Shown here piece by piece: positions 45,322-54,013 of a DNA stretch of 64,000 nucleotides. A model generated the notes under the pieces. The model saw only the letters and a program-made list of their open reading frames with translations, was not told the origin of the DNA and did not search any database. The position numbers and the translations under genes are program-made. Within the stretch, counting starts at the first letter, position 1. Each line of letters begins with the position of its first letter. Origin of the DNA: Pseudomonadota bacterium (GTDB taxonomy: Bacteria; Desulfobacterota; Syntrophia; Syntrophales; UBA8958). The DNA lies in NCBI GenBank assembly GCA_030057915.1, contig JASGUC010000037.1:18914-82913 (forward strand), written 5' to 3'.

Positions 45322-46296
45322 ATGGAAAAACGATCCTGGATGAAACACGGCGCCTTCCTGGTCATCGCCCTGTTCCTGGCCGTATTCGTTCTGGAGCTTG
45401 ACGCCTACGCCCGGGTGGGCGGCGGCCGTTCCTTCGGCAGCCGTGGCTCGCGGTCCGCCTTCAGCCCCTCCAAACCGTCACCAAGCCAACCGGCGACTCC
45501 CTACCGCGGCATGACCAGCCCGTCGCCGGCGTCGCCACAGGCGCCCCAGCGGGGCGGATTGCTGGGATCCCTGGGCGCGGGACTGGCGGGAGGCCTTCTG
45601 GGCGGCCTGCTCTTCAGCAGCCTCGGCTTCGGTCACGGCGGCGGATTCGGCGGCGGCATCGGACTGTTCGATATCATCCTCATCGGGGGGATCCTCTACG
45701 GGATATACTGGTTCCTGAAACGTCGCCGACAACAGGAAGCTGCGGCCGCCTCCCCGGCGGCCTTCTATCGGGACTCCGGGCCCCAGACCCCGGTCTTGCC
45801 GGTCTATGGACAGTCGGCGGGCGAAGCGCCCCGGGATGACCATGACCTCGACCGACGGCAGGGCATAAGCCACATCCGGCAGATGGACCCCCAATTCGAC
45901 GAGGCCGCCTTTCGGGAACTCTGCACGGATAACTTCTTCAATATCCAGGGGGCATGGGCAAATCGGGACATGGCCTCCGCCCGTTCCCTCCTCACCGATG
46001 AAATGTTCCGGATCCTCCAGGGCGAAGCGGACCAGATGCGACGGGATGGAAAGATCAACAAGCTGGAGAATATCGCCGTCCGCGGCGTGGAGATCGCCGA
46101 GGCTTGGCAGGAGGAAGGTCGGGATTATATCACCGTCCGTTTTCTGGCCAATCTCCTGGACTACACCGTCTCGGAACGGGGCGATTTATTGGGCGGCAGC
46201 AAGACGGATCCGGTAAAATTCGAGGAATACTGGACCTTTGTCCGCCCCGTTGGCAACAACCCCTGGCAGTTGACCGCCATCGATCAGGGCCGTTGA
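45322..46296 (+). CDS. Tim44-like domain protein, membrane-bound
   Basis: 324 aa from the ATG at 45322, 7 bases after AAGGAG; an ATG two codons earlier is too close. A signal peptide and Gly/Ser/Pro-rich region come first (ARVGGGRSFGSRGSR). A glycine-rich hydrophobic stretch and one transmembrane helix (IILIGGILYGIYWFL) follow. The C-terminal Tim44/TIM44-like lipid-associated domain (about 195-320) contains FFNIQGAWANRDMASARSLL. Family members are common in proteobacteria; the function is unknown. Confidence 0.85.
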   Translation: MEKRSWMKHGAFLVIALFLAVFVLELDAYARVGGGRSFGSRGSRSAFSPSKPSPSQPATPYRGMTSPSPASPQAPQRGGLLGSLGAGLAGGLLGGLLFSSLGFGHGGGFGGGIGLFDIILIGGILYGIYWFLKRRRQQEAAAASPAAFYRDSGPQTPVLPVYGQSAGEAPRDDHDLDRRQGISHIRQMDPQFDEAAFRELCTDNFFNIQGAWANRDMASARSLLTDEMFRILQGEADQMRRDGKINKLENIAVRGVEIAEAWQEEGRDYITVRFLANLLDYTVSERGDLLGGSKTDPVKFEEYWTFVRPVGNNPWQLTAIDQGR

Positions 46297-47175
46297 GTGA
46301 AACGGAACGATCGCATCGCCATCGTCGGCCTGGGGAAGGTGGGAACCGCCATGGGGAGTCTATTGAAAAAGGCCGGTTACCCCATCGTCGCCATCGCCGA
46401 CCGTAACCCCGACACCCTGGCGCGGGCCCTCCCCTATACCGGCGGCCGGGTTTGCCCATCCATCGCCGTCGCGCCGGAAGGCGCCGATGCGGTGCTCATA
46501 ACCATTGCCGACGACGCCATCGCCGCGGTATGCCGGGAGCTTGCCGGCGCCCTCCGCCCCGGCCAAAAGGTGATTCATTGCAGCGGCGCCGGGGCCCTCG
46601 ACCTTCTGGCCTCCGCCCGGGACGCCGGGGCCTACATCGCCAGCATCCATCCCATCCAGTCCTTCGCCCACGTGGAGGGCGCCATCGAGAATATCCCCGG
46701 CAGCACCTTCGGGATCACCGCCGACGAAGAAATCAGGGAGTGGGCCGTGGATTTCGTCCTCGCCCTGGGGGGGACGCCCTTTTTCGTTCCCGACGCCGAC
46801 AAGCCCCTATACCACGCCGCGGCCTGCATCGCCTCCAATTATCTGACCACCCTGCTGTACATGGTGGAGGCAATCTATCTCCATCTCGGACTGGACCGCC
46901 AGGAGGCCATCCGGGCCTTCTGGCCCCTGGTTCGAGGCACCTTGAGGAATATCGAGTCCCGGGGAACCGTGGAGGCATTGACGGGACCCATTGCCCGGGG
47001 AGATATCGGGACAGTGGAGAGGCATCTAATCGCCTTTCAGGATAACCTGCCTGAATTTCTCCCCGCCTACCGGGCGCTGGGCATAACCGCCACGGACCTG
47101 GGAGTGAAAAAGGGAAGCTTGTCGGAAGAAAAGGCAAGCATGATCAAAGAACTGCTTCGGGGAGGAAAAACATGA
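46297..47175 (+). CDS. Rossmann-fold DUF2520 oxidoreductase next to panB
   Basis: 292 aa from GTG 46297, directly after the preceding stop. The N-terminal NAD(P) fold shows [14 protein letters not shown], and the C-terminal part is the all-helical DUF2520 domain ([20 protein letters not shown]). It resembles 6-phosphogluconate-dehydrogenase-type reductases. Its stop overlaps the panB start (ATGA), so the two are translated together, which suggests a role in pantothenate synthesis, perhaps as the ketopantoate reductase. No panE is seen in this window. The pathway role is inference from position and fold. Confidence 0.8.
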   Translation: MKRNDRIAIVGLGKVGTAMGSLLKKAGYPIVAIADRNPDTLARALPYTGGRVCPSIAVAPEGADAVLITIADDAIAAVCRELAGALRPGQKVIHCSGAGALDLLASARDAGAYIASIHPIQSFAHVEGAIENIPGSTFGITADEEIREWAVDFVLALGGTPFFVPDADKPLYHAAACIASNYLTTLLYMVEAIYLHLGLDRQEAIRAFWPLVRGTLRNIESRGTVEALTGPIARGDIGTVERHLIAFQDNLPEFLPAYRALGITATDLGVKKGSLSEEKASMIKELLRGGKT

Positions 47176-47990
47176 GCACACAGGTACAAATCACCAGGGT
47201 GACTACGGCCATGATCAGGGACATGAAGAAAAAGGGTGAGAAGATCGCCATGCTCACCGCCTATGACTATCCCACGGCGGTGGCGCTGGATTCCGTCGGC
47301 ATCGACATCTTTCTGGTGGGGGATTCGCTGGGCATGGTCGTGCTCGGCTACGACAGCACGCTGCCCGTCACCATGGAGGACATGCTCCACCACACCAAGG
47401 CGGTCTGCCGGGGAACCCAGCGGGCCATGGTAATCGGCGACATGCCGTTCATGTCCTATCAGACATCCGTCGCCGAGGGGGTCCGCAACGCCGGCCGGTT
47501 TCTCCAGGAAGCGGGCGCCCAGGCGGTAAAGCTGGAAGGGGGGCGGGAAGTGGCGGAGGTCACGAGCCGCATCGCCGCCGCCGGGATTCCCGTCATGGCC
47601 CATATCGGCCTGACCCCCCAGTCGGTCCACCAACTTGGCGGCTACAAGGTCCAGGGCAAGGGAGACAAGGCGGCCCGGCGCCTTATGGAAGACGCCAAGA
47701 TCCTGGAAGAGGCGGGGGCCTTTTCCATCGTCCTCGAATGCGTCCCCCAGGGCCTGGCCAAGGAAATCACCGCCGCCCTGGAAATTCCCACCATCGGCAT
47801 CGGCGCCGGGGTGCATTGCGATGGCCAGGTCCTGGTCGTCCATGACATGTTGGGGCTCTTCGAGCGCTTCAAACCGAAATTCGTGAAGCAATACGCCCGC
47901 ATCAACGATCAAATCCGGGAGGCGGCGGAGAAATACCGTGCGGAGGTGAGAAGCGGCGCCTTCCCCGACGACGCCCACTCCTTCATGTAA
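47172..47990 (+). CDS. panB: 3-methyl-2-oxobutanoate hydroxymethyltransferase
   Basis: 272 aa. The TIM-barrel motifs are intact: [47 protein letters not shown] and the general base in [20 protein letters not shown]. It adds a hydroxymethyl group from methylene-tetrahydrofolate to 2-oxoisovalerate, giving ketopantoate for CoA synthesis. Coupled to the DUF2520 gene. Confidence 0.97.
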   Translation: MSTQVQITRVTTAMIRDMKKKGEKIAMLTAYDYPTAVALDSVGIDIFLVGDSLGMVVLGYDSTLPVTMEDMLHHTKAVCRGTQRAMVIGDMPFMSYQTSVAEGVRNAGRFLQEAGAQAVKLEGGREVAEVTSRIAAAGIPVMAHIGLTPQSVHQLGGYKVQGKGDKAARRLMEDAKILEEAGAFSIVLECVPQGLAKEITAALEIPTIGIGAGVHCDGQVLVVHDMLGLFERFKPKFVKQYARINDQIREAAEKYRAEVRSGAFPDDAHSFM

Positions 47991-48009
47991 CTTCCGGCCG
48001 AGGGCATGG

Positions 48010-48210
48010 GGCGTCCGGCGTCCGGCGTCCGGCGTCCGACGCCCCAGGGCGCCACGAGGCCTTTGCAAAACCCCGTGGCGTCCTCCCCATGGTCCTTCCC
48101 GGGAAAGCGGGCCTCGGGGATGACATGACGCACAGCCCCGAGGGCATCCCGTTCACTTACGACAGGTCGCCGGATAGCATCTCCATGACGCGCAGCCCCG
48201 AGGGCATCCC
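48010..48210. repeat. Short tandem and direct repeats behind panB
   Basis: Four tandem GCGTCCG units lie at 48011-48038. A dispersed segment (CTTTGCAAAACCCCGTGGCG to CCTTCCCGGGAA, 48061-48106) recurs at 57087-57132. A 24-bp direct repeat (GACGCACAGCCCCGAGGGC and on) starts at 48125 and 48187. No gene is visible; panB and the M48 gene converge here. Confidence 0.75.
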
Positions 48211-48221
48211 CCGACGGGTCG

Positions 48222-49178
48222 TCACGGCTGCCGCGATTTCTTCCCCATGCCGGCGGCGAGCTGTTTGGCCCTTTCGAAACCGGGGCCGCTGACGGTCCCT
48301 TTCCTCTCCGGGGCCGCGGCGGCCAGTTCGCGCATCTGCTGCACCCTTTCCTCACTGGGCGGGTGGGTGCTCATGGCGTCGGCAAGGCTTTTGGCAAGGC
48401 CGCCTCCCCCGCGGGAGGCGCTTTTTTCCATCGCCAGGAGTTTTTCATAGAATTTCCCCACCTGGTCCTTGTCGTATCCCGCCCCCACCGCATACTTGAA
48501 TCCGAGCCGGTCGGCCTCCATTTCGTCCTCCCGGGAATTCACCAGGAAGGTGTACTTCTGGGCGAGCATCCCGCCGCCGGCCCCCGCCGCCCCGCCCAGG
48601 AGGGCCGCTTTGGCATGGCAGGCCGCGTCGTCGGGTCCGCAGACCAGCCTTCCCAGGCCATATCCCACCGCAGCGCCCAAAACCGCGCCGCCGGCGGCGT
48701 ACATCCAGGTCTTCTTCCCCTCTTTTTCCATGACATACATCCGCTCCGCGGAATGGCGGGCGACGACGTGGCCTATCTCGTGGGAGATCACCCCGGCCAG
48801 TTCCGCCTCGTTGGACGCCGCCGCAATGAGCGGCGCGGTGACGAAGATCTTGCCCGCCGGCATGGCAAAGGCGTTGACGTCCGGAACATCCACCACGGTG
48901 AAGTCGTAGTGGTAGGGATTCCCCTCTAGCCTGTTCGCCCGGACGATCTTCATCCCCAGCTCGGACACATACCTCTGCAGTTCCTTGTTTTGCGCCGGAG
49001 GATAGTCCTTCAGCATTTTCGGGAGGGCCTCCTCGGTGAGACGCCGCTCGTCGTCCACCGTCATGCCCGTTTCCTGGCCCACATTGCTCCCTTCCCGATA
49101 ACGAGAACTATGGGTGGGGGCGCAGGAGACCAATGCCACCGCCAGCAGGATCATTATGGAAACAAAGCTTGTCCGCAT
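48222..49178 (-). CDS. M48-family metalloprotease, predicted lipoprotein
   Basis: 318 aa from ATG 49178, which has GAGGTG 8 bases before it; an ATG two codons earlier is also possible. The signal peptide ends in the lipobox VALVSC. The zinc motif HEIGHVVARHSAE and the third ligand in EMEADRLGFKYAV identify peptidase M48, LoiP/BepA-like without TPRs. A glycine-rich segment (AAGGAVLGAAVGYGLG) may insert in the membrane. It probably acts in outer-membrane or periplasmic protein quality control. Confidence 0.92.
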   Translation of the reverse strand: MRTSFVSIMILLAVALVSCAPTHSSRYREGSNVGQETGMTVDDERRLTEEALPKMLKDYPPAQNKELQRYVSELGMKIVRANRLEGNPYHYDFTVVDVPDVNAFAMPAGKIFVTAPLIAAASNEAELAGVISHEIGHVVARHSAERMYVMEKEGKKTWMYAAGGAVLGAAVGYGLGRLVCGPDDAACHAKAALLGGAAGAGGGMLAQKYTFLVNSREDEMEADRLGFKYAVGAGYDKDQVGKFYEKLLAMEKSASRGGGGLAKSLADAMSTHPPSEERVQQMRELAAAAPERKGTVSGPGFERAKQLAAGMGKKSRQP

Positions 49179-49325
49179 CGCCATTTCACCTCGCAAAAAA
49201 TCCTTATCGATCCCATGGGTCTTTGCCCATCCTGTCTTCCCAGGACGAGACCCTTGAAAATCCACCTTTTCCTTTCGCCCCGAAAAATCCAATGACAAAA
49301 AATGGCGGTTATTCAAGGCTCTCAT

Positions 49326-49534
49326 CCCAGATTTTCCCTGGGAGGTTTCCGCCCTTTCACGGCGGCGCCGCAGATGGCGGCCGCAATGATTTCCGGATGC
49401 TGCCCCAAGGATGCCATCAAAAATTCTTCATCGATTTCATTAAGTCGCTCTCGCCATACGACCCGTTGGCCCATGAGTCAGGGGAATCGCGCCATGAATC
49501 ATGGACCCGTGAACCCTCCCATGGAAAATCTGGG
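49326..49534. repeat. MITE-like element family 2, copy 1
   Basis: The ends are near-perfect inverted repeats (CCCAGATTTTCCCTGGGAGG and CCTCCCATGGAAAATCTGGG). The interior holds GGCGGCGCCGCAGATGGCGG and GGATGCTGCCCCAAGGATG. The reverse complement of 53664-53887 is about 85% identical. Bases 49179-49325 hold a CCTTGAAAA motif and part of the 42-bp element; 49535-49572 is empty. Confidence 0.8.
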
Positions 49535-49572
49535 TTTAAGCGCCGCCAGCGACGGGTGGGGCCCGCCGCTCC

Positions 49573-50337
49573 TTACCGAGGCGTCGTCAGTCCCCGCTCC
49601 CGGAGATAATCCTTGACCTGGCGGACGCTAAAGGCGCGGAAATGAAAGACCGATGCCGCCAGCAGGATGGAGGCGCCTCCCTTGACCACGGCGTCGTAAA
49701 AATGCTCCAGTTTTCCCGCTCCGCCGGAAGCCACGACGGGGACGGTCACGACGTCGGCCATGGCGCGGATGAACTCCAGGTCATAGCCGGTGAGGGCCCC
49801 GTCGCCGTCCATGCTGGTGGGCAGGATCACCCCCGCCCCCAGTTCCTGGCATCGCCGCGCCCAGGGGATCGCATCCTTCCCCAGGGGTTTCGTTCCTCCC
49901 GCCACGACCAGCTCGAACCCCGAGGGCAGGTCCGGATTGCGTCTGGCGTCGATGGCCACGGTGATCCTTTCCGAGCCGAACCTCTTCGCCGCCTCCCGGA
50001 CCAACTCGGGGTTCCGGACCGCGGCGCTGTTCATGGAGACGCGGCTGGCCCCGGCGGCCAGGACCATCTCGATGTCTTCCAGGCTCTCGATGCCGCCGCC
50101 CACCGTGAGGGGAATGGAGATGACGGCGGCCACGCCCTTGACCCATTCGAGCCTGGTCTTGCGGTTCTCGACCGTTGCGGCGATGTCCAGCATGGCCAGT
50201 TCATCCGCCCCCTCCCGTTGGTAGAAGGCGGCGTTCTCCACAGGATCCCCCGCATCGCGGATATCCACAAAATGCACGCCCTTGACCACCCGCCCCTCCT
50301 TCATGTCCAGACAGGGCATGATCTTAATTTCTCGCAT
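49573..50337 (-). CDS. hisF: Imidazole glycerol phosphate synthase cyclase subunit HisF
   Basis: 254 aa from ATG 50337 (MREIKIMPCLDM), with AAGGAAG upstream. The catalytic Asp lies in PCLDMKEGRVVKG and the second in AIDARRNPD; VGGGIESLEDIE and VVASGGAGKLEHF bind phosphate. With HisH it makes imidazole glycerol phosphate and AICAR. No other his gene is in the window, so it is separated from the pathway operon. Confidence 0.95.
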   Translation of the reverse strand: MREIKIMPCLDMKEGRVVKGVHFVDIRDAGDPVENAAFYQREGADELAMLDIAATVENRKTRLEWVKGVAAVISIPLTVGGGIESLEDIEMVLAAGASRVSMNSAAVRNPELVREAAKRFGSERITVAIDARRNPDLPSGFELVVAGGTKPLGKDAIPWARRCQELGAGVILPTSMDGDGALTGYDLEFIRAMADVVTVPVVASGGAGKLEHFYDAVVKGGASILLAASVFHFRAFSVRQVKDYLRERGLTTPR

Positions 50338-50446
50338 ATGTCTTCCTTTCTCGATGGCCATTATTCATCGCTATAGCAGATTGATCGGGGCCTGTTCAAC
50401 GGAAATCGCGGTCCGGGCGGCAGGCAAGGCCTCCATCCCCGTCCAG

Positions 50447-50675
50447 GCAGCCCTTCGCTCCGCCCCGTCCTCATTTGTCCGCCACGACCTTTTTCAACGG
50501 CCGGACCATTTCCACATTTTTTCGTGTCAATCGCAAGACTCGGCGAATTGGCCGCGCCATTGCGAGATGGACTCAAGACGCGATTGGTTCCGCCGGCGCC
50601 CGTCGCGGGCAGCCCTTCGCTCCGCCCCGGCCTCATTTGTCCGCCACGACCTTTTTCAACGGCCGGACCATTTCC
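50447..50675. repeat. Partial duplication around the 3' end of the oxidoreductase gene
   Basis: 50447-50513 and 50609-50675 are 67-bp direct repeats with one mismatch. The second is the true last codons of the gene at 50633-52012, the first a copy downstream of it. A 40-bp sequence at 50521-50560 (TTCGTGTCAATCGCAAGACT and on) recurs at 52031-52070, upstream of the same gene, so the gene lies between two direct repeats. Nothing else is seen in 50338-50632. Confidence 0.9.
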
Positions 50676-52012
50676 TTCTCCAGCGCCTCGAGAAATCTCT
50701 TCCGAAACGGGGGGAACTTGGTCATGGTGCACATCAGGAGATTGACGCCGCGGGTCTTAAAATCCTTCTGGGGGAAATCATAGAACCCGTGGCGCTTATA
50801 GTGACGATGATCCGCCTGGAAGACGAAACGGAGCCTCCCCCACACCTCGTCCCGGAATATCTTCATCCCCCCCACCCCAAGATAATCCCCGGGCGCCACA
50901 TAACCCTGCCTGGCCAGGCGCACGGACCGCCGGGCCAGTTCCCCGAGTAGGGCGTCGAGCTGCGGCGAATCCGCCACCTCGTCGGTTACTATCCCCACCG
51001 TGTTGGCCTGCTGAAGCTGGCCATAGGCCGAAAGGATCTCCATAAGATTCGGGAGCTGTCCCAGGGGGCCGGAGATGATCCAGGCAAGCTGCTTGCCCTT
51101 CAGGGTCGGGGCGTGGGTGTTGAAAAAGGAACGGTCGAAAAAGAGCTTCCACCTGGACGACAGGTAACGGTCCCGGATTTCCCCGGCCATGATGATGATG
51201 TCCGCCTTTTTCACCTTTTCGTCGTAAAATTCACGATAGCCGTCCTGGCCCTCGTACTGGCATACATTGTCGAGGCCGCACCGGCAGCAGCCCAGGCAAC
51301 CCCCCTTGATATCGACGTCCGTCAAGGCGATGACCTCCACCCCACCGGAGAAATTGGCCGCGAAGGCATGGATCATCTTCTGCAAATTGGCCCCCGGCCG
51401 TTCCTCGTCGTAGAGCAGGAGGACCTTCCGGCCTTCGGGGTCGATGTCGCCTCGCGGCGAGGTCGGCTCATAAACGAAAGAACCGGGGCGCAGCGGCGGG
51501 TAACGCGGCGCGGTGGGGATCCCTGCGGCGGCGGCGGCGAGGAAGTTCTCGCAGCACTTAAGGAAACGCTCCCGTTCCCCGGTCCGGACCAAATCGTACA
51601 TCTCCGCGGAATAATGCCCGAAATAGTTCATTCCCAGATCGTCGCATATCCCCTGGAGGTAATTATGGGCCGTATGATCGAAGAAGTGGATGGAGGTGGA
51701 GAGGGCCAAGGCGTATTTTCCCCGGAAGACGTCCCGCCGGCCGTTGGCGAAGATCAATTCGATAAAGCGTTTGTATTGGGAGCAGACCAGGCAATAGTAG
51801 AGGGGAAAGGACCAGATGACCGCGGCGGCGTCGGCGACCTGATCCATGACGGCGTCGAAGGCCCGTTGGTCCCGCTCCAGTTTGCCGATCTGCCTGGCGA
51901 CGGGGAAGATCCGGTAGTCATGCTCCGGATGGATCTTTTGCAGATAGCGAACGTACTGGAGGGTAACGCTCCTATCCCCCTTGGGGCTTCCGTTCAACAC
52001 CACTACGATCAT
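50633..52012 (-). CDS. Double flavodoxin-fold NAD(P)H oxidoreductase
   Basis: 459 aa. The first flavodoxin-like domain (1-~170) starts IVVVLNGSPKGDRSVTLQY, the FMN phosphate loop of NADPH-dependent FMN reductases. A second, diverged copy (~195-400) starts VLLLYDEERPG and carries a cysteine cluster GGCLGCCRCGLDNVCQ that could hold an Fe-S cluster or zinc, as in iron-sulfur flavoproteins. Substrate unknown; such proteins are frequent in anaerobes. It is monocistronic and flanked by short direct repeats. Confidence 0.82.
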   Translation of the reverse strand: MIVVVLNGSPKGDRSVTLQYVRYLQKIHPEHDYRIFPVARQIGKLERDQRAFDAVMDQVADAAAVIWSFPLYYCLVCSQYKRFIELIFANGRRDVFRGKYALALSTSIHFFDHTAHNYLQGICDDLGMNYFGHYSAEMYDLVRTGERERFLKCCENFLAAAAAGIPTAPRYPPLRPGSFVYEPTSPRGDIDPEGRKVLLLYDEERPGANLQKMIHAFAANFSGGVEVIALTDVDIKGGCLGCCRCGLDNVCQYEGQDGYREFYDEKVKKADIIIMAGEIRDRYLSSRWKLFFDRSFFNTHAPTLKGKQLAWIISGPLGQLPNLMEILSAYGQLQQANTVGIVTDEVADSPQLDALLGELARRSVRLARQGYVAPGDYLGVGGMKIFRDEVWGRLRFVFQADHRHYKRHGFYDFPQKDFKTRGVNLLMCTMTKFPPFRKRFLEALEKEMVRPLKKVVADK

Positions 52013-52087
52013 GTCGCTTTACCTCAGTTATTCGTGTCAATCGCAAGACTCGGCGAATTGGCCGCGCCATTTCGCTGTCTTCATCTT

Positions 52088-52400
52088 TCACCGCGCCTGC
52101 CCCAGGGGCGGGGGCAAGGCGCGACGCCGCTTTATTGAACGCTATTGGAAATGGCGCCCGCCGCAGGCGCGGAAGGACGAAAAACCATTGCCGGCGGTTT
52201 TGCAATTGGCGTCCTGGAAAAGGTCTGAAACCTTTCGATGTCTTCGTCTTTCACCGCGCCTGCCCCAGGCGCGGGGGCGAGGCGGCAGACATTAAAAAAT
52301 TAGCCTCTACGGTTCTGCGCCTGTCCCAGGCGCGGGGGCGAGGCGCGACGCCGCTTTATTGAGCGCCATTGGAAATGGCGCCCGCCGCTGGCGCGGGGTC
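52088..52400. repeat. Imperfect GC-rich repeats (CGCGCCTGCCCCAGG units)
   Basis: Segments with CGCCTGCCCCAGGCGCGGGG start near 52090, 52257 and 52318. The first and third continue into a shared block (CGCGACGCCGCTTTATTGA, then ATTGGAAATGGCGCCCGCCG). The last copy runs into the 3' end of the hydrolase gene and supplies its final ~15 codons. No gene in 52013-52355. Confidence 0.8.
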
Positions 52401-53465
52401 GAGGCCGGGATGATTGCGTGGGTCCGACAGGCGCCGGCGAATGAATTCCCTCATCGCCTCCGTCGTCTCCTCCCGGGCCTGCAGGTGGGGAATGTGTCCG
52501 CACCGGGGGACGATGAGGCCTTCCGCGGGGCCGGAGATCCGGCGAACGATGGATTCCACCTGCCCCGACGTCCCGTAGGGGTCTTCTTCCCCCTGAATGG
52601 CCAGCACCGGACAGCGGATGCGGGACAAGAGCCCCTCGATGTTCCAGGCCCGGAACGGAGGCGACAGCCAGGTCTCGGACCATCTGCGGAAAACAAGATC
52701 GGTCCGTGCGCCGTGATAGCGTGCGAGCCGTGCGGGGAGATCCGTCCCTTCATAGGCGGCGACGGCGGCGCGAATCCCCGCCAGGGTAATCTCCTCCACA
52801 AACACATGGGCGGCCTCGGTAATGATCCCCGCCGCCCGTTCCGGGAACGTCGCGCCGAAGATAAGGGCGATGGACCCTCCATCGCTGTGACCGATGAAGA
52901 TGGCCCGGGGGATGTCGAAGCGATCGAGAACCTGAGGGAGGGATTCCTGGGCCTCGTGGTGCAGATACCCGCTATCGCCCATTTCCTCGCAGGCCTCGGA
53001 TTCGCCATAGCCCCAGCGATCGTAAACGAGGCCCGCAAGACCGGTTTCTCCACAGAGCGCCGCGGGAAAATCCCGCCACTGTCCCACGCTCCCCAGGCCT
53101 TCGTGGAGAAATACAAGCCATGGACGCTCGTGATCGGCACGGGCGGCCCCGCCGTCGTCTCCCACGCGGCGGTCATCCACACTCCGCGCCTCCTTGCCGC
53201 CTTGTCCGCCACGACGGACCTCCGCGTCCCGCGCCGCCCTGCCGGGGCGGGCGGCGTCCCGTCGTTCCGTCCAGGCTCCCCCTGCCCCCTTTGCCCCCTC
53301 CCCCGGCGGGCGATGATCATCGGCAGGAAATCCCCTGGCGTGGCGCCTGGGGGGACGGATTATCTCTCCGGCCAGACGCCGGCCGGCGGCGGTGAAGAAC
53401 ACCCGCTCACGACGGGGCTCCCCGTCAGGGATGGGGCGATGACGGCTGGGATTGGCGTCGTTCAC
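52356..53465 (-). CDS. Alpha/beta hydrolase
   Basis: 369 aa from GTG 53465, chosen because AGGAGCA precedes it; other starts are possible, as the first 120 residues are poorly conserved, Arg-rich and may partly be non-native. The hydrolase fold begins at PWLVFLHEGLGS; the nucleophile lies in FIGHSDGGSIAL (G-H-S-D-G), the acid in IQGEEDPYGTS and the His in PRCGHIPHLQ. Substrate unknown. Its last codons (DPAPAAGAISNGAQ) come from a neighbouring intergenic repeat, so the C-terminus has been replaced or extended. Confidence 0.85.
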   Translation of the reverse strand: MNDANPSRHRPIPDGEPRRERVFFTAAGRRLAGEIIRPPRRHARGFPADDHRPPGEGAKGAGGAWTERRDAARPGRAARDAEVRRGGQGGKEARSVDDRRVGDDGGAARADHERPWLVFLHEGLGSVGQWRDFPAALCGETGLAGLVYDRWGYGESEACEEMGDSGYLHHEAQESLPQVLDRFDIPRAIFIGHSDGGSIALIFGATFPERAAGIITEAAHVFVEEITLAGIRAAVAAYEGTDLPARLARYHGARTDLVFRRWSETWLSPPFRAWNIEGLLSRIRCPVLAIQGEEDPYGTSGQVESIVRRISGPAEGLIVPRCGHIPHLQAREETTEAMREFIRRRLSDPRNHPGLDPAPAAGAISNGAQ

Positions 53466-53663
53466 GGCAAAATTGCTCCTTTGAAAAATCCCCCTGGGGC
53501 TACGCAATGGAATCCTGGGATGCCGGCGCCTCCGGCGCCTCGCCGGCAAGGCTTTCCCCGTCGGTCCCTGTAGCATTTAAGCCTTGGGGCTTCAACAGGA
53601 ATATGCCCGGCCCCGAGCCGACAATTTACATGAAAAACGACCCAAGCAATCGATTATTTTCAT

Positions 53664-53887
53664 CCCAAATTTTCCATTGGAAGGTTCACGGGTCCATGAT
53701 TCATGGCGCGATGCCCCCGGGTCATGGGCCAACGGGTCCCATGGCGAAGGCGACATGGCGAAGACGACATAATGAAATCGATGAAGAATCTCTGATGGTT
53801 TCCTTGGGGCAGCATCCGGAAATCCTTGCGGCCGCCATCTGCGGCGCCGCCTAGAGAGGGCGGAAACCTCCTGATGGAAGATTTGGG
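53664..53887. repeat. MITE-like element family 2, copy 2
   Basis: Inverted relative to 49326-49534, about 85% identical, with ends CCCAAATTTTCCATTGGAAG and CCTCCTGATGGAAGATTTGGG shortened at the last base. The central GGCGGCCGCCATCTGCGGCG is conserved. The rest of 53466-53995 holds a CCTTTGAAAA motif (53478-53487) but no gene. Confidence 0.8.
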
Positions 53888-54013
53888 TTCATTTTTGCAC
53901 CCGCGCCGGGCAAACGCGGCGATTCATACTAAGCCTTTACAAGCGGGGGGAAAAGGGGTAGTTAAAGCGGCGCCTACGGCGCAGGCGATTGAAACATGGC
54001 GAGGAAAGGGAAG

